From the NCBI GenBank assembly GCA_023269585.1, contig JAHFTC010000011.1, forward strand, positions 1 to 55,373: 55,373 bases of DNA, read 5' to 3'. Position numbers and translations under genes: made by a program. The DNA comes from Opitutaceae bacterium (GTDB lineage Bacteria; Verrucomicrobiota; Verrucomicrobiia; Opitutales; Opitutaceae). The stretch's first letter is position 1; each line of letters begins with the position of its first letter. Below, piece by piece: positions 1 through 10,301 of this stretch. Under the pieces are notes generated by a model. The model worked only from the letters and a program-made list of their open reading frames with translations. It ran no database searches and was not told the origin of the DNA.

Positions 1-2060
1 GCCCGGCGGCACCTGCACCGCTCGCGCCGCCTCCGGCGGCCCCTCGGCCAGCCCCGATCGCGGTTGCGCAGCCGGCTCCGGCCGTTGTTCCCCCGCCGCG
101 TCCCGTCGCACCCGCGCCGTTGGCCCCGCCGGCCATGGCGGCCCCGCGCCCGGCTGCGCCCCCGTCGCTGGTTGCGCCGGTTACAGTGCCTCCGAAGCCC
201 GGTCCTGTGGCCGCGCCCGTGACCCCGCCGCTGCCGCCAACCGCGCCCGGCCCGGTCGCCACCGTCACCGTCTCCGGCGACGTCAAGATTCTCCACGTCA
301 AGCCGCCGATCATCGTCCGCGACTTCGCGCTCGCCATCGGGGTGAAGCCCTTCCGCCTCATCTCCGAGCTGATGGATATGGGAATCTTCGGCTCGCTCAA
401 TCAGGCGATCGAAGAAGCGGTGGCCACCAAGGTCGCCGAGAAGCATGGTTTCCTCCTCGAGGTGAAGCACCGTGGCGATGCCGCCCCGGTCGCGCCCGTC
501 AAGGAGAAGGTGAAACCCGTCGAAGAGGATGAGTCGAAACTCCTCGAGCCACGGCCCCCGGTCGTCTGTATCCTCGGTCACGTCGACCATGGAAAGACCA
601 CGCTGCTCGACACCATTCGCAAGGCCAACGTCGCCGCGGGCGAGGCCGGCGGCATCACGCAGCACATTGGCTCCTACCAGATCGAGCACAACGGACGGAA
701 GATCACCTTCCTCGACACCCCCGGCCACTCCGCCTTCAACAAGATGCGTGCCCGCGGTGCCAATACCACGGACATCGCCATCCTCGTCGTCGCCGCCGAC
801 GACGGCTTCATGCCCCAGACCGACGAGGCCCTGAAGTACATCAAGGCCGCCAAGGTCGCCACCATTGTCGCCGTCAACAAGTCCGATGTGAAGGGCGCCA
901 ATTTCGACCGCGTGAAGCTGCAGATGCAGGAACGCGGCATCGCCCCCGAAGACTGGGGTGGTGAAACCATCGCCGTGAAGGTCTCCGGCCTGAAGGGCGA
1001 CGGCGTGCCGGAGCTGTTGGATTACATCCTCCTCCAGGCCGACGTCATGGAGCTTAAGGCCAATCCGAAGGCTCCGGCCACCGGCGTCGTCGTCGAGGCG
1101 CAGGTCGAGGTCGGCCGCGGCAGCACCGCCACCGTCATCGTCCAGCGCGGCACGTTGCGCGTGGGTGACGCCGTCGTCTGCGGCGCCGCGTACACGAAGA
1201 TCAAGGCGCTGTTCAACGACAAGGGCGAGCAGGTCAAGGAAGCGAGCCCCGCGATGCCGGTGAAGATCATCGGCTGGTCCGCCACGCCCGAGGCCGGCGC
1301 CCAGTTCAAGGTCGTCAAGAACGAGCGCGAGGCCAAGTCCGTCGCCGAGGAAGCCGAGCACGCACTGCGCAAGCAGGCCACGCAGGCCTCCGCCGCCCCG
1401 AAGGACACCTCCGTCGAGAAACTCTTCGCCGAAATCGCCGCGACCCAGAAGCCCACGCTCAAGGTGGTCATCAAGTCCGACGTCTACGGTTCGGCCGAGG
1501 CGGTCCGCAATTTCCTCGAGGGCATCAAGAGCGACAAAGTCGCGCTCGAGGTCATCTCATCCGACGTCGGTCTTGTCTCCAAGAACGACGTACTCATGGC
1601 CGGCGCCGCCGGTGCCATCATCATCGGCTTCAACACCCGCTTGGAGAACGGCGTCACGCCGCTCGCCAAGCACCACGGTGTCGGGATCCAGGAGTACGAC
1701 ATCATCTACGAGCTCGCCGACAAGGTGAAGGAGTCGATGGCCGATCTGCTTCCCCCGGATCTCCGCGAGATCAAGCTCGGCGGAGCCGAGGTCCGCGCGA
1801 CCTTCCCGGTCGCCAAGGGCGTCGTCGCCGGCTGCTTGGTCACCGACGGCAAGATCACCCGCAACGCCAAGGCGCGCGTCCGCCGCGGTCGCGAGGTCAT
1901 GCACGAAAGCACCATCGACACCCTCCGCCGCTTCAAGGACGACGCGAACGAAGTCCGCGCCGGTCTCGAGTGCGGTATCGGTCTCGACGGCTACTTCGGC
2001 TACAAGCCGGGCGACGTCATCGAGTGTTTCGACGTGCAGAAGATCCGCGCGAGCCTCTGA
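1..2060 (+). CDS. infB: Translation initiation factor IF-2 (5' end outside window)
   Basis: IF-2 is the cytoplasmic GTPase that places initiator tRNA on the 30S subunit and promotes 50S joining. The frame is open to the left edge, so the true start is missing; 685 residues are visible. The first ~90 are almost only Pro, Ala and Val, a disordered spacer. An IF2_N module follows ([15 protein letters not shown]). The G domain has G1 GHVDHGKTT (bases 576-602), [11 protein letters not shown]3 DTPGHSAF and G4 NKSD, where NKID is more usual. The beta-barrel domains then run to the C-terminus without a break. It heads an infB-rbfA-nrnA-truB-ribF run typical of bacteria, so nusA would be expected to the left. 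Identity is certain; only the start is unknown. Confidence 0.98.
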   Translation, partial: PAAPAPLAPPPAAPRPAPIAVAQPAPAVVPPPRPVAPAPLAPPAMAAPRPAAPPSLVAPVTVPPKPGPVAAPVTPPLPPTAPGPVATVTVSGDVKILHVKPPIIVRDFALAIGVKPFRLISELMDMGIFGSLNQAIEEAVATKVAEKHGFLLEVKHRGDAAPVAPVKEKVKPVEEDESKLLEPRPPVVCILGHVDHGKTTLLDTIRKANVAAGEAGGITQHIGSYQIEHNGRKITFLDTPGHSAFNKMRARGANTTDIAILVVAADDGFMPQTDEALKYIKAAKVATIVAVNKSDVKGANFDRVKLQMQERGIAPEDWGGETIAVKVSGLKGDGVPELLDYILLQADVMELKANPKAPATGVVVEAQVEVGRGSTATVIVQRGTLRVGDAVVCGAAYTKIKALFNDKGEQVKEASPAMPVKIIGWSATPEAGAQFKVVKNEREAKSVAEEAEHALRKQATQASAAPKDTSVEKLFAEIAATQKPTLKVVIKSDVYGSAEAVRNFLEGIKSDKVALEVISSDVGLVSKNDVLMAGAAGAIIIGFNTRLENGVTPLAKHHGVGIQEYDIIYELADKVKESMADLLPPDLREIKLGGAEVRATFPVAKGVVAGCLVTDGKITRNAKARVRRGREVMHESTIDTLRRFKDDANEVRAGLECGIGLDGYFGYKPGDVIECFDVQKIRASL

Positions 2061-2065
2061 GTATT

Positions 2066-2154
2066 TACGATTTTCGATTGCCGATTTTCGGTTGAGGTCG
2101 CCGTCGCCGGCGAGCGCCTCAGCCAATTGCAAATCGGCAATCCCAAATCGAAAA
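2066..2154. repeat. Word-repeat imperfect inverted repeat between infB and rbfA
   Basis: The 100-base gap after infB is filled by an imperfect palindrome. The left arm (about 2070-2089) is built from variants of the word GATTTTCG. The right arm (about 2131-2154) holds its complement, as AAATCGGCAAT and AAATCGAAAAT. A second pairing (GAGG/CCTC and a GCCGGCG-rich centre) lies inside. The right arm ends 6 bases before the rbfA ATG, so the rbfA ribosome-binding region is inside the element and no Shine-Dalgarno is evident. Its architecture matches the elements at 22339-22853, 48639-48734 and 54431-55196, although the words differ. Confidence 0.7.
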
Positions 2155-2160
2155 TAGCCC

Positions 2161-2532
2161 ATGTCCAACCGCACCGTCCGCATCAACGAGCTGCTGCAGC
2201 GTGAGATCAGCCACGTCCTGCACACGAAGTGCGGGCAGGACGCCGTCCTGTACACCATCACGGGCGTGGAGATCGCACCGGATCTGCGCACCGCCAAGGT
2301 CTACTTCTCGCTCCTCAAGAAGGACGCCGACCCCGGCCGCGGCCTCAAATGGTTGCGCAGCAAGGTGGGACTCATCAGCGAGCACCTCCGCCGTTACGTG
2401 CAACTGCGCTACCTGCCGAAACTGGAATTCATCCACGACGAGTCGCCCGATCGCGCCGAACGTGTCTTGCGCCTGTTGGACGAGATCTCGCCGCCGTCCG
2501 CCACCGAGCCGCCGCCCGCGCCGCAGAGCTGA
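2161..2532 (+). CDS. rbfA: Ribosome-binding factor A
   Basis: RbfA is a small KH-fold protein that binds the 30S subunit and helps late maturation of the 16S rRNA 5' region. The 123-residue product has the family's N-terminal pattern (RTVRINELLQREISHVL), the central VEIAPDLRTAKVYFSLL strand and the RYLPKLEFIHDES stretch near residues 85-97. Its length is usual, with a short Pro-rich tail. It lies between infB and the DHH phosphoesterase gene, as in many bacteria. The ATG at 2161 directly follows a palindromic repeat rather than a clear Shine-Dalgarno, so its translation may differ from that of its neighbours. Confidence 0.93.
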   Translation: MSNRTVRINELLQREISHVLHTKCGQDAVLYTITGVEIAPDLRTAKVYFSLLKKDADPGRGLKWLRSKVGLISEHLRRYVQLRYLPKLEFIHDESPDRAERVLRLLDEISPPSATEPPPAPQS

Positions 2533-2548
2533 GGTCGCCTCGCCCGCC

Positions 2549-3553
2549 ATGACGCGCTTCTTTCCCGAGCTCGCCAAACGCTTCGCCCAGGTCCTCCCGC
2601 GGCTCGAGGGAAAACGTGTCGTCGTGATCGGCCACGCCCGCCCCGACGGCGACTGCATCGGCTCGCAGGTCGCCGTCGCCCGCCTCCTCGCGGCGCACGG
2701 CATCGAGGTCGCCTGCGCCAATGGCGACGCCGTCCCGCGGCGACTGGCGTACCTCGCGGCCCAGCACACATTCCACACCGCGGATACACTGCCGCCGGGC
2801 GAGTACGCCGCCGTGCTCGTCGACTGCGCGGATCTCGCCCGCGTCGGTTACAAGCTCGCCGCGCGGTTTCCCCATCCGGTGCTCAACATCGACCACCACC
2901 TCGGCGCCAACCACGGTGCGGAGGAGAACCTCGTCGACACCGGCGCCGCCGCCACCGCCGAGATCATCGCCGGCATCGCCTTTGATCTCGACCTGCCGGT
3001 CGACGCCGTCGCCGCCAAGGCGCTCTACGCCGGCATCATCACCGACACCGGTCAGTTCCGCCACTCCTCCACCACGGCGCGCGTCTTCGAGCTCGTCGGC
3101 CGCCTGATCGCCTGCGGCGCCGAGCCGGTCGAGGCCGGCTACCACATCTACGAACGCGAGTCGTTCGGCCGGATGAAGCTGCTCCAGCATTTTCTCTCGT
3201 CCTTGCGCCTCGAATGCGGCGGCCGGGTCTGCGTCGGCCTGCTGCCGCTCGGCATCTTCGAGCAGACGGGCACGACCGCCGAGGACACCGAAGGGCTCGT
3301 CGACTACGCGCGCGCCATCGACGGCGTCGAGGTCGGCGTGCTCCTCGAGGAGCGCGACGGCATGACCAAGGGCAGCCTGCGCGGCAAGGAGCCCGCCCTG
3401 CGGCTCGACCGTGTCGCTGCCCAGTTCGGCGGTGGCGGTCACGCCTGCGCCGCCGGCCTCAACCCGAAGGAGCCCCTCGCCGAGGTGCAGCCCCGCCTCC
3501 TCGCCGCCCTCGCCGAGACGCTTGCCCGCGTCGACGCCCTCAAGTCCACATGA
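2549..3553 (+). CDS. nrnA: DHH/DHHA1 phosphoesterase, NrnA-like oligoribonuclease/pAp phosphatase
   Basis: This is a 334-residue DHH-family phosphoesterase. The N-terminal DHH domain shows HARPDGD (29-35), a DCAD motif near 92 and NIDHH with DHH at 115-117, all metal-binding motifs. The C-terminal DHHA1 substrate-binding domain carries [10 protein letters not shown] at 294-303. Family members degrade very short RNAs (nanoRNA) and/or dephosphorylate 3'-phosphoadenosine 5'-phosphate in the cytoplasm; sequence alone does not decide which. The position between rbfA and truB is the classic location of this gene (often called the bifunctional oligoribonuclease/PAP phosphatase gene). Its stop overlaps the truB start (ATGA), suggesting translational coupling. 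Confidence 0.9.
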   Translation: MTRFFPELAKRFAQVLPRLEGKRVVVIGHARPDGDCIGSQVAVARLLAAHGIEVACANGDAVPRRLAYLAAQHTFHTADTLPPGEYAAVLVDCADLARVGYKLAARFPHPVLNIDHHLGANHGAEENLVDTGAAATAEIIAGIAFDLDLPVDAVAAKALYAGIITDTGQFRHSSTTARVFELVGRLIACGAEPVEAGYHIYERESFGRMKLLQHFLSSLRLECGGRVCVGLLPLGIFEQTGTTAEDTEGLVDYARAIDGVEVGVLLEERDGMTKGSLRGKEPALRLDRVAAQFGGGGHACAAGLNPKEPLAEVQPRLLAALAETLARVDALKST

Positions 3554-4281
3554 GTCTCGTCCCCCGCACCGAATTCGACGGCGTCCTGCTGATCGACAAG
3601 CCCACCGACTACACGTCGCACGACGTCGTCGCCCGCGTCCGCGGCAAGCTGCAGCAGAAGCGCGTCGGCCACGCCGGCACGCTCGACCCGATGGCCACCG
3701 GCCTCCTGCTCGTGCTCGTCGGCAAGTCCACGCGCCTCTCGCAGTATCTGATGAGTGGTGACAAGGAGTACGAGGGCGAGATGACACTCGGCATCGTGAC
3801 CAATTCCCAGGACGCCGAGGGCGAAGTTGTCGAGACCCGCCCGGTGCCCGCCGACCTCGACCGCGCCAAGATCGAGGCCGTGATGCAGACTTTCCGCGGC
3901 GACCAGTACCAGACCCCGCCGATGTTCTCGGCGATCAAGGTCGGCGGTGTGCCGCTGTACAAGATGGCCCGCAAGGGCGAGGAGATCGACCGCGAGCCGC
4001 GTTTCATTCGCATCTCCAGCATCGAGATCCTGGGGATCGACCTGCCGAAGGTGCGGTTCCGCGTGCGGTGTTCGAAAGGTACCTACATGCGGACCATCGC
4101 GCACGACATCGGCCAGAAGCTCGGCTGCGGCGCGCACCTGAGCGCGCTGCGCCGCACCGGCAGCGGCGCGCTGCGCATCGAGCAGTCGATCGGCATGGAG
4201 GCTTTCATGGCCCTGCCCGCCGCCGATCTCCAGAAACAGCTGCTCGCGCCGCACCAGGTGGCACCGACGCACGCCGTGTAG
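3550..4281 (+). CDS. truB: tRNA pseudouridine-55 synthase TruB
   Basis: TruB converts U55 in the T-loop of tRNAs to pseudouridine. The 243-residue product has the N-terminal [17 protein letters not shown] strand and the catalytic motif [12 protein letters not shown] with Asp46. Also present are [22 protein letters not shown] and [13 protein letters not shown], all diagnostic of TruB. The C-terminus is short, with no PUA extension. The ATG overlaps the preceding gene's stop by 4 bases (ATGA). Confidence 0.96.
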   Translation: MSLVPRTEFDGVLLIDKPTDYTSHDVVARVRGKLQQKRVGHAGTLDPMATGLLLVLVGKSTRLSQYLMSGDKEYEGEMTLGIVTNSQDAEGEVVETRPVPADLDRAKIEAVMQTFRGDQYQTPPMFSAIKVGGVPLYKMARKGEEIDREPRFIRISSIEILGIDLPKVRFRVRCSKGTYMRTIAHDIGQKLGCGAHLSALRRTGSGALRIEQSIGMEAFMALPAADLQKQLLAPHQVAPTHAV

Positions 4282-4300
4282 GCGGGGACGCGGGGGACTG

Positions 4301-5260
4301 ATGCACCGCTCGCCACAACTCTTCCCTTCCTTGGCCGCCGTCGCGCTGCCGGCGAAACCCCTGCACCTGGCGATCGGCATCTTCGATGGCGTGCATCTCG
4401 GCCACCAGGCCGTGATCGAAGCGGCGCTGCACTCGGCACGCCGCGAGGGAGGTTTGGCCGGCGTGCTCACGTTCGACCCGCATCCGAGCCGGCTCTTCCG
4501 ACCGGACAATCCGGTGCGCCTGCTCATGCCGGTTGCGCTCAAGGCCTGGTTCCTCCAGCGCGTGCTCGGCGTCGACTTCGTGATCGAGGAGCCGTTCACC
4601 CGGGAGTTCGCCGCGGTGGGGGCCGAGGACTTTTTGCCGCGCTTGCTGGCGGCGCTGCCGCAACTGCACGCCGTCTATGTCGGCGAGAACTGGCGTTTCG
4701 GCGCGGGCCGGCTCGGCGATGCCGCCAGCTTGGTGCGCGCAGGCCGCCAAGCCGGCGTGAGCGTGTTCAGCGCGCCGCGGATCAACCTCGATGGCGAGCC
4801 GATCAGCAGCACTCGCATCCGTCGACACGTGGCGGCCGGCGAGCTGGAGCCGGCCAATGCGTTGTTGGGCTACGCCTACACCGCGAGCGGTGCGGTGCAG
4901 CCGGGTCGGCGTCTCGGCCGCACGATCGGGTTTCCGACGCTCAATCTCGCCTGGGCACCGGAGTGTGCGCCGGCGGCGGGTGTTTACGCGGTCCGGGTGC
5001 GCGGCCGCGGGGAACCGCGCACCGCCGGCCGACCGGCGGTGGCGAACTACGGGACCCGCCCAACCGTGGAGACCGGGGGCCGGCCGTTGCTGGAAGTGCA
5101 TGTGCTGGGGGAGTGCCCTTGGGGCGAAGGCCGGGAGCTGGTGGTGGAGTGGCTGCGGTTCCTGCGTCCCGAACGAAAGTTCGACAGCGTGGCGGGCCTG
5201 CGCGCCCAGATTCAGAAGGATGCGGACACGGCCCGGGAATACTTCGGGGCATACGTTTGA
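4301..5260 (+). CDS. ribF: Bifunctional riboflavin kinase/FAD synthetase RibF
   Basis: RibF phosphorylates riboflavin to FMN and adenylylates FMN to FAD in the cytoplasm. The 319-residue protein has both halves. The N-terminal nucleotidyltransferase-fold FAD synthetase carries GIFDGVHLGH (26-35) and later ISSTRIRRHV. The C-terminal flavokinase carries GRTIGFPTLNL (about 206-216) and the NYGTRPTVE signature. Length and order are standard. It lies 19 bases after truB, the common truB-ribF pairing. Riboflavin synthesis genes appear separately at 20-22 kb. No FMN riboswitch was seen upstream. Confidence 0.96.
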   Translation: MHRSPQLFPSLAAVALPAKPLHLAIGIFDGVHLGHQAVIEAALHSARREGGLAGVLTFDPHPSRLFRPDNPVRLLMPVALKAWFLQRVLGVDFVIEEPFTREFAAVGAEDFLPRLLAALPQLHAVYVGENWRFGAGRLGDAASLVRAGRQAGVSVFSAPRINLDGEPISSTRIRRHVAAGELEPANALLGYAYTASGAVQPGRRLGRTIGFPTLNLAWAPECAPAAGVYAVRVRGRGEPRTAGRPAVANYGTRPTVETGGRPLLEVHVLGECPWGEGRELVVEWLRFLRPERKFDSVAGLRAQIQKDADTAREYFGAYV

Positions 5261-5369
5261 AACTGACGGCGATCCCGCGCCGCGCCCCGAGTTTTCAAGT
5301 TAACTTTTGGGTCGCACATCCGATGAACAGCGGGTTCCCTCGTTTCCAATCCAGCCCGACCCCGCCACG

Positions 5370-5780
5370 ATGAGCGCCAATGCCATCCATATTCTCGTAG
5401 CAGACGACGACGACCAGGTGCGAATGCTCCTGAAACGAGTGCTCGTCAAAGCGGGCTACGAGGTCTCGGAGGCGCGAAACGGCAACGAGGCGCTGCGGCT
5501 CTTCAAACAGAAGCCCGCCGTTTTGTTGATCACCGATCTGATCATGCCCGACAAGGAAGGGATCGAGACGATCCAGGAGTTCCGTCGTAACCAGACGCCC
5601 GTGAAGATCATCGCGATGTCCGGCGGCGGGCGCCTGGATCAGAACATGTACCTTTCGATGGCGAAGAAGATTGGGGCCGACCGCGTGCTCTCGAAGCCGT
5701 TCATGCCGCAGGAGCTTTTGAAGGTGGTGCAGGATCTCACGGCCCCGCCGCCGACTACACCAGGGACTCCGCCGGCCTGA
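5370..5780 (+). CDS. Stand-alone response regulator receiver protein
   Basis: This is a single receiver domain of 136 residues with no output domain. The acidic cluster ADDDD (11-15), phospho-acceptor Asp56 in LLITDLIMPD, a switch Ser in AMSGGG and the conserved Lys in LSKPF mark a functional CheY-like fold. A short Thr/Pro tail follows. No histidine kinase is nearby, so its partner is unknown. CheY-like proteins act by phosphorylation-dependent protein binding. The ATG at 5370 begins just before the IHILVADDDD strand. Confidence 0.9.
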   Translation: MSANAIHILVADDDDQVRMLLKRVLVKAGYEVSEARNGNEALRLFKQKPAVLLITDLIMPDKEGIETIQEFRRNQTPVKIIAMSGGGRLDQNMYLSMAKKIGADRVLSKPFMPQELLKVVQDLTAPPPTTPGTPPA

Positions 5781-5955
5781 CGGACGGACCTTGAGCGCGA
5801 TTGGCGCGGTCTGTTCCTGCGGCCTTCCTGCGGGCAGGCGTGGACTTGCGTCGCTCGCCGAGCGAACGCCGCTTTCGGGCTGATTCCGTTGCCGAAATTC
5901 CCCGGCCGGCTCCTCGTGGGTCTTTGTCCGGGCGGAACGCCTACGCCAAAGAACA

Positions 5956-6007
5956 GGCCGGGTCTGGCGACCCGGCCCTGGGAAGAGAAATCGCCTGCGA
6001 GCAGGCT
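5956..6007. repeat. Two hairpins in the convergent gap between the receiver gene and sucD
   Basis: The 240-base gap 5781-6020 holds no gene. Its right part contains a perfect 9-bp stem GGCCGGGTC/GACCCGGCC (5956-5964 with 5969-5977, loop TGGC). On the minus strand this is followed by TGTTCTTT, so it may terminate sucCD transcription. A second palindrome, GCCTGCgaGCAGGC (5993-6006), follows. Bases 5989-6007 are identical over 19 bases to 49396-49414 downstream of leuD, so the second hairpin belongs to a dispersed repeat family. Confidence 0.6.
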
Positions 6008-6020
6008 TCGGGCCGAACGG

Positions 6021-6944
6021 TCACGCCAGCTTGGCGCCGAGGCGCTGGGCAGCGCGGATGAGGGCGTCGGCCATGTCGGACGGGGTGACGGCGACCTCGA
6101 TCCCGCATTCCTGGAAGACCTTGATCTTCGCCGCGGCGGTGTCCTCGGCGCCGCCGACGATTGCGCCGGCGTGGCCCATGCGGCGGCCGGCGGGGGCGGT
6201 CGCGCCGGCGATGAACCCGGCGACGGGCTTCGTGCAGTTGGCCTTGATCCAGCGGGCGGCTTCGACTTCGGCGCTGCCGCCGATCTCGCCGATCATGATG
6301 ATGCCCCAGGTCTCGGGGTCGGCGGCGAAGAGCTTGATGACATCGAGGTGCGAGGTGCCGTTGACGGGGTCGCCGCCGATGCCGACGCAGGTGCTCTGCC
6401 CGATATCTTTCACGGTGAGCTGGTAGACGGCCTCGTAGGTGAGGGTGCCGGAGCGGGAGACGACGCCGACGTGGCCCTTCTTGTGGATGTAGCCCGGGGC
6501 GATGCCGATGCGGCAGCCGCCGAACGATTTGTCGCCCGTGCCCGGAGTTACGATACCGGGGCAGTTGGGGCCGACGAGGCGGGTCTTGGCGCCGCCCATG
6601 GCGCGTTTCACGCGGACCATGTCGCGGATCGGAATGCCTTCGGTGATGGCGACGACGAGGTCGAGCTTGGCGTCGACGCCCTCGAGGATCGCATCGGCCG
6701 CGAAGGGCGGCGGGACGAAGACGGCGGCGGCGGTGGCCCCGGTGGCCTTGGCGGCCTCGGCGACGGTGTTGAAGATCGGAATTTTTCGGTCGCCGTGCTC
6801 GAAAAACTGGCCGCCCTTGCCGGGGGTGACGCCGGCGACGACCTGCGTGCCGTAGTCGAGGGAGAGCTTGGCGTGGCGTCCGCCGAAGTCGCCGGTGATG
6901 CCCTGGACGAGGACGCGGGTTTCGGGGGTGATGAGAATGGACAT
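6021..6944 (-). CDS. sucD: Succinyl-CoA synthetase (succinate-CoA ligase) alpha subunit
   Basis: SucD carries the CoA-binding site and the active-site phosphohistidine of succinate-CoA ligase, which makes ATP or GTP in the TCA cycle. The 307-residue product has [19 protein letters not shown] at the N-terminus and the [16 protein letters not shown] loop with His258 as the phosphorylated residue. The length is usual for the family. It lies 46 bases downstream of sucC on the same strand, forming a two-gene operon. Sequence alone does not fix the nucleotide used. Confidence 0.96.
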   Translation of the reverse strand: MSILITPETRVLVQGITGDFGGRHAKLSLDYGTQVVAGVTPGKGGQFFEHGDRKIPIFNTVAEAAKATGATAAAVFVPPPFAADAILEGVDAKLDLVVAITEGIPIRDMVRVKRAMGGAKTRLVGPNCPGIVTPGTGDKSFGGCRIGIAPGYIHKKGHVGVVSRSGTLTYEAVYQLTVKDIGQSTCVGIGGDPVNGTSHLDVIKLFAADPETWGIIMIGEIGGSAEVEAARWIKANCTKPVAGFIAGATAPAGRRMGHAGAIVGGAEDTAAAKIKVFQECGIEVAVTPSDMADALIRAAQRLGAKLA

Positions 6945-6990
6945 GGAGAAGATCGGTTGAACGTGGTGGTGGGGAAGGGCGTATCCTGGG

Positions 6991-8172
6991 TTAGGAAACG
7001 AGCTTCACGATCTTCTCCGCGGCGTCGGCCATGGAGGTGGCGGTGGTGAGCTTGAGGCCGGAGGCGGCAAGGGTGTTCTTGCCGGCGTCGACGTTGTTGC
7101 CCTCGAGGCGGACGACGAGGGGGATGGTGAGCGCGGTCTCGCGCACGGCGGCGACGATGCCGGTGGCGATCACGTTGCAGTCCATGATGCCGCCGAAGAT
7201 GTTCACGAGGATCCCCTTCACGTTCTTGTCGGTGAGGATGATCTTGAAGGCCGCGGCGACCTGGTCCTTCGAGGCGCCGCCGCCGACGTCGAGGAAGTTG
7301 GCGGGGTTGCCGCCGCAGTGCTTGATGATGTCCATCGTGCTCATGGCCAGGCCGGCGCCGTTGACGAGACAGGCGATGTTACCGTCGAGCGCGATGTAGG
7401 AGAGGTTGAACTTCGAGGCCTCGACTTCCTTGGGGTCCTCCTCGTTGAGGTCGCGGAGGGCGACGATTTCCGGGTGGCGGAAGAGGGCGTTGTCGTCGAA
7501 GGAGACCTTGGCGTCGAGGGCGAGGACGCGGGAGTCGGCGGTGGTGATGAGCGGGTTGATCTCGACCATGGAGCAGTCGAGCTCCCACCAGCACTTGTAG
7601 AGGGCCTCGACAAGCTTGCAGGCGGCCTTGAACTCCTCGCCCTTGAGCCCGAGGGCGAAGGCGACCTGGCGTGTCTGAAAACCTTGGAGACCGACGGCGG
7701 GGTCGATGAAGACCTTGGCGATCTTTTCCGGGGTCTCGTGGGCGACCTTCTCGATTTCCACGCCGCCCTCGGTGGAGGCGATGATCACGGGACGGGAGGA
7801 GCCGCGATCGAGCAGGACGGCGAGATAGTACTCCTTCTTGATGGATACGGCCTCGGTGAAGTAGACGGTGTTGACCTTGCGGCCGGCGGGGCCGGTCTGG
7901 AGGGTCACGAGGGTGTTGCCGAGCATGTGGCGCGCGACCTCGATCGCCTCCGCCGGGGTCTTGGTCAGCTTCACGCCGCCCTTGTACCCGTCGACAAACG
8001 TGCCTTTGCCGCGTCCACCGGCGTGGATCTGCGCCTTAACGACGCTCGGTCCATCCCCCAGTGTCTGCACGGCAGAGGCGAACTCGTTGACCGATTTCGC
8101 CGGCACTCCCCTCGGCACCGCGATGCCGAATCGCTCGAAGAGCGCCTTCGCCTGAAACTCGTGGATGTTCAT
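6991..8172 (-). CDS. sucC: Succinyl-CoA synthetase beta subunit
   Basis: SucC is the ATP-grasp subunit that binds nucleotide and succinate. The 393-residue protein begins [17 protein letters not shown], a classic SucC start. It has [11 protein letters not shown], the MVEINPL metal-binding segment, [11 protein letters not shown], and near the C-terminus [16 protein letters not shown] and VVRLEGNN. The ATG at 8172 was chosen because the family N-terminus starts exactly there; the frame stays open further upstream but without family similarity. It is the first gene of the sucCD pair. Confidence 0.97.
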   Translation of the reverse strand: MNIHEFQAKALFERFGIAVPRGVPAKSVNEFASAVQTLGDGPSVVKAQIHAGGRGKGTFVDGYKGGVKLTKTPAEAIEVARHMLGNTLVTLQTGPAGRKVNTVYFTEAVSIKKEYYLAVLLDRGSSRPVIIASTEGGVEIEKVAHETPEKIAKVFIDPAVGLQGFQTRQVAFALGLKGEEFKAACKLVEALYKCWWELDCSMVEINPLITTADSRVLALDAKVSFDDNALFRHPEIVALRDLNEEDPKEVEASKFNLSYIALDGNIACLVNGAGLAMSTMDIIKHCGGNPANFLDVGGGASKDQVAAAFKIILTDKNVKGILVNIFGGIMDCNVIATGIVAAVRETALTIPLVVRLEGNNVDAGKNTLAASGLKLTTATSMADAAEKIVKLVS

Positions 8173-8254
8173 GAAGCTGTGATTTTCTTGAGGCGCACGC
8201 GGCGGCGCACGCACAAAACCGGGAGGATTTCGCGGTCCGCCGTACCAACAATCG

Positions 8255-8282
8255 ACGCTACATCGGAGCCTTTTGCTTTCAA
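8255..8282 (-). promoter_or_regulatory. Weak candidate promoter for sucCD
   Basis: Upstream of sucC on the minus strand there is a TTGAAA (-35-like, plus-strand 8277-8282) and, 16 bases on, a TAGCGT (-10-like, 8255-8260). The -10 match is poor, and promoters of this phylum are not well defined, so this is only a candidate. The surrounding gap 8173-8315 has no gene. Confidence 0.22.
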
Positions 8283-8315
8283 CGTGGACTAGAAAAGATT
8301 GGTAGAGCGTCCCCT

Positions 8316-10259
8316 CTATGGGGCCGGCGTGATCTTGAAAATCGGCCCGGCGTTCACGCGGCGCTGCGTCTTGGCGAAATACTCCTGGAGGACCGCCTTG
8401 GCGACGGGGCCGGCGTACCGGCCACCGCCATACTCCACGTCGGGTTCTCCGCCCTCGAGGGCGATCGCAATGGCGACCTCGGGTTTCTCCACCGGAGCGA
8501 AGCAGACGAACCACGCAATGTTGATTCGTTCGACCCGCTGGGTCTTGGCGTCGCGTTGGGTCGTCTGTGCGGTGCCGGTTTTCCCGGCGATCCGCACTCC
8601 ATCGATGCGGACGGTGCGGGCGGTGCCCAGTTGTACGACACGCTCCAGCCCGTCGACGACTGCGAGGTAGCTCGCCTCGGGCAGTGCGAGCGGGCTGGCG
8701 GTCTCGCGGCCGGAGGGGGCACGGCCGGGTTGGTGGAGCAGGGTGGGCACCGTGACCGTTTCCCGACGGGCGAACGAGGCCACGAGGCAGGCCATCTGCA
8801 AGGGGCTGAACTGGAGCGCGCCCTGGCCGATCGACAGGTTCGCGGTGTCTCCCGGGGTCCAGTTGGCCCCCTCGGTCTTCTTCTTCCAGGCGGGATCAGG
8901 CACGTTCATGCGCCGCGTCTCGATGAGTTCGATGCCTGTGGGCCGGTCGAGTCGGAAGCGGCGCGACTCCTCGGCGAGGGCGTCGGCGCCGCTCTCGAGT
9001 CCGGTTTGGTAGAAATAGACGTTGCAGCTCAGGGCGAGCGCCTTGCGGAGGTCGACCTGCCCGTGCGCATGCCGGTCGTGGCATTCGAACAGGCGATTGC
9101 CGACCTGGTAATACCCGTTGCAGGTGACCTGCGTCGTCGGGGTGATCGCGCCGGAGCGCAAACCGGCGGTGGCGGTGACGATCTTGAAGGTCGAGCCGGG
9201 CGGGTAGAGGCCGTTGACGGCCCGATTGAACCAGCCGCCCTCGTCGTTGATGCGCTTGAACGTATCCCGGCTCATGCGGGGCGACAGCTCGTTGAGGTCG
9301 TAGTCGGGTTTGCTCACCAGCGCGAGAACCTCGCCGCTGGCGATGTCGACCGCGGCCAGACCGCCCACGAGGCCCTGCATCGCGCGGTCGGCGACGAGCT
9401 GGAGATCGATGTCCAGGCTGGTCATGAGGTCCGCGCCCTGTTGCGGCTTCTGGCGGTAGAGCGGCGGATCGATTTTGAAGCCCGCCGGGTCGACGCGGTA
9501 GATGATGCCGCCGGTCTGGCCCTGCAGCTGGTCGTCGAACTGTTTCTCCAACCCGTCGCGGCCGATGGTGCCCCGGATATGGAATGTGCGCAGGTCCTCC
9601 CCCTCGATGTCGGAGGCGGGCAGCTCTTCGTTGGCGCCGATGTAGCCGAGGGCGTGCGCGGCGGCCGAACCGTACGGATAGCTGCGCACGCTCGAGCTGT
9701 ACACTTGGAGCGGCCCCTGGACCGGAAGTTGTTCAAGCAGCCGGGCGTATTCGGTCGGGCTCAGGTCGTCGACCAGTGTGTAGGGGAGGAGCAACTCCCG
9801 ACCGATGTGGCGGTCGATCGCGTCGGGATCCACGCGGTCGGACCGGCCGAGGATGCGGTTGACCTGATCGAGGTAACGCTGGGCCACGGTGGCGCGGGCG
9901 AGGCTTTCGAGCTCGCGCCCCGTCGGCCGCAGCTCGCGGTCCATCTGCCGGTAGTTGCGGACGATCTGGATGAGTTGCCGGCGGAACTCCTGCCGCAGCT
10001 CGGCGAGGTGGAGCACGGCGGAGAACCGCGCGCGGTTGCCCACCAGCACACGGCCCTCGTGATCGGTGATGTTGCCGCGCGGGCCGGGGATGAGGACGCG
10101 GCGCTGGTTCTGCACCTTCTCGCGTTCGATGTATTCGTCGGTCCGCAACAACTGGCGGAAGGCGAGGCCGCCGGTGAGGACGAGCAGCATCAGGCCGAGC
10201 AGCGCGTAGAACAGCAGGATGCGCGGGTCGTAACTTTTCCTGGATTCGACGATGGCCAT
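8316..10259 (-). CDS. mrdA: Penicillin-binding protein 2 (peptidoglycan transpeptidase)
   Basis: This is a class B PBP, the transpeptidase of the elongation machinery. The 647-residue protein has one N-terminal membrane segment (about 14-36) and a PBP dimer domain containing RGNITDHEGRVL. The transpeptidase domain has all three motifs: STFK with catalytic Ser356, SCN at 411-413 and KTGT at 560-563. The PBP2-type linker YPYGSAAAHALGYIG fits MrdA better than FtsI. It is the last gene of a minus-strand run that begins with rluB; no rodA or mreC is adjacent, unlike the usual mre-mrd cluster. Confidence 0.93.
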   Translation of the reverse strand: MAIVESRKSYDPRILLFYALLGLMLLVLTGGLAFRQLLRTDEYIEREKVQNQRRVLIPGPRGNITDHEGRVLVGNRARFSAVLHLAELRQEFRRQLIQIVRNYRQMDRELRPTGRELESLARATVAQRYLDQVNRILGRSDRVDPDAIDRHIGRELLLPYTLVDDLSPTEYARLLEQLPVQGPLQVYSSSVRSYPYGSAAAHALGYIGANEELPASDIEGEDLRTFHIRGTIGRDGLEKQFDDQLQGQTGGIIYRVDPAGFKIDPPLYRQKPQQGADLMTSLDIDLQLVADRAMQGLVGGLAAVDIASGEVLALVSKPDYDLNELSPRMSRDTFKRINDEGGWFNRAVNGLYPPGSTFKIVTATAGLRSGAITPTTQVTCNGYYQVGNRLFECHDRHAHGQVDLRKALALSCNVYFYQTGLESGADALAEESRRFRLDRPTGIELIETRRMNVPDPAWKKKTEGANWTPGDTANLSIGQGALQFSPLQMACLVASFARRETVTVPTLLHQPGRAPSGRETASPLALPEASYLAVVDGLERVVQLGTARTVRIDGVRIAGKTGTAQTTQRDAKTQRVERINIAWFVCFAPVEKPEVAIAIALEGGEPDVEYGGGRYAGPVAKAVLQEYFAKTQRRVNAGPIFKITPAP

Positions 10260-10301
10260 GCCGGTGGGTGATGGGAGCGCGCCGGGGCGGCGGGAGCAAT
10301 G

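Noticed and set aside
5889-7049. A 386-codon open frame on the plus strand over sucD
   Set aside because: The sucD frame on the other strand has full family motifs; this frame is a mirror with no recognisable domain.
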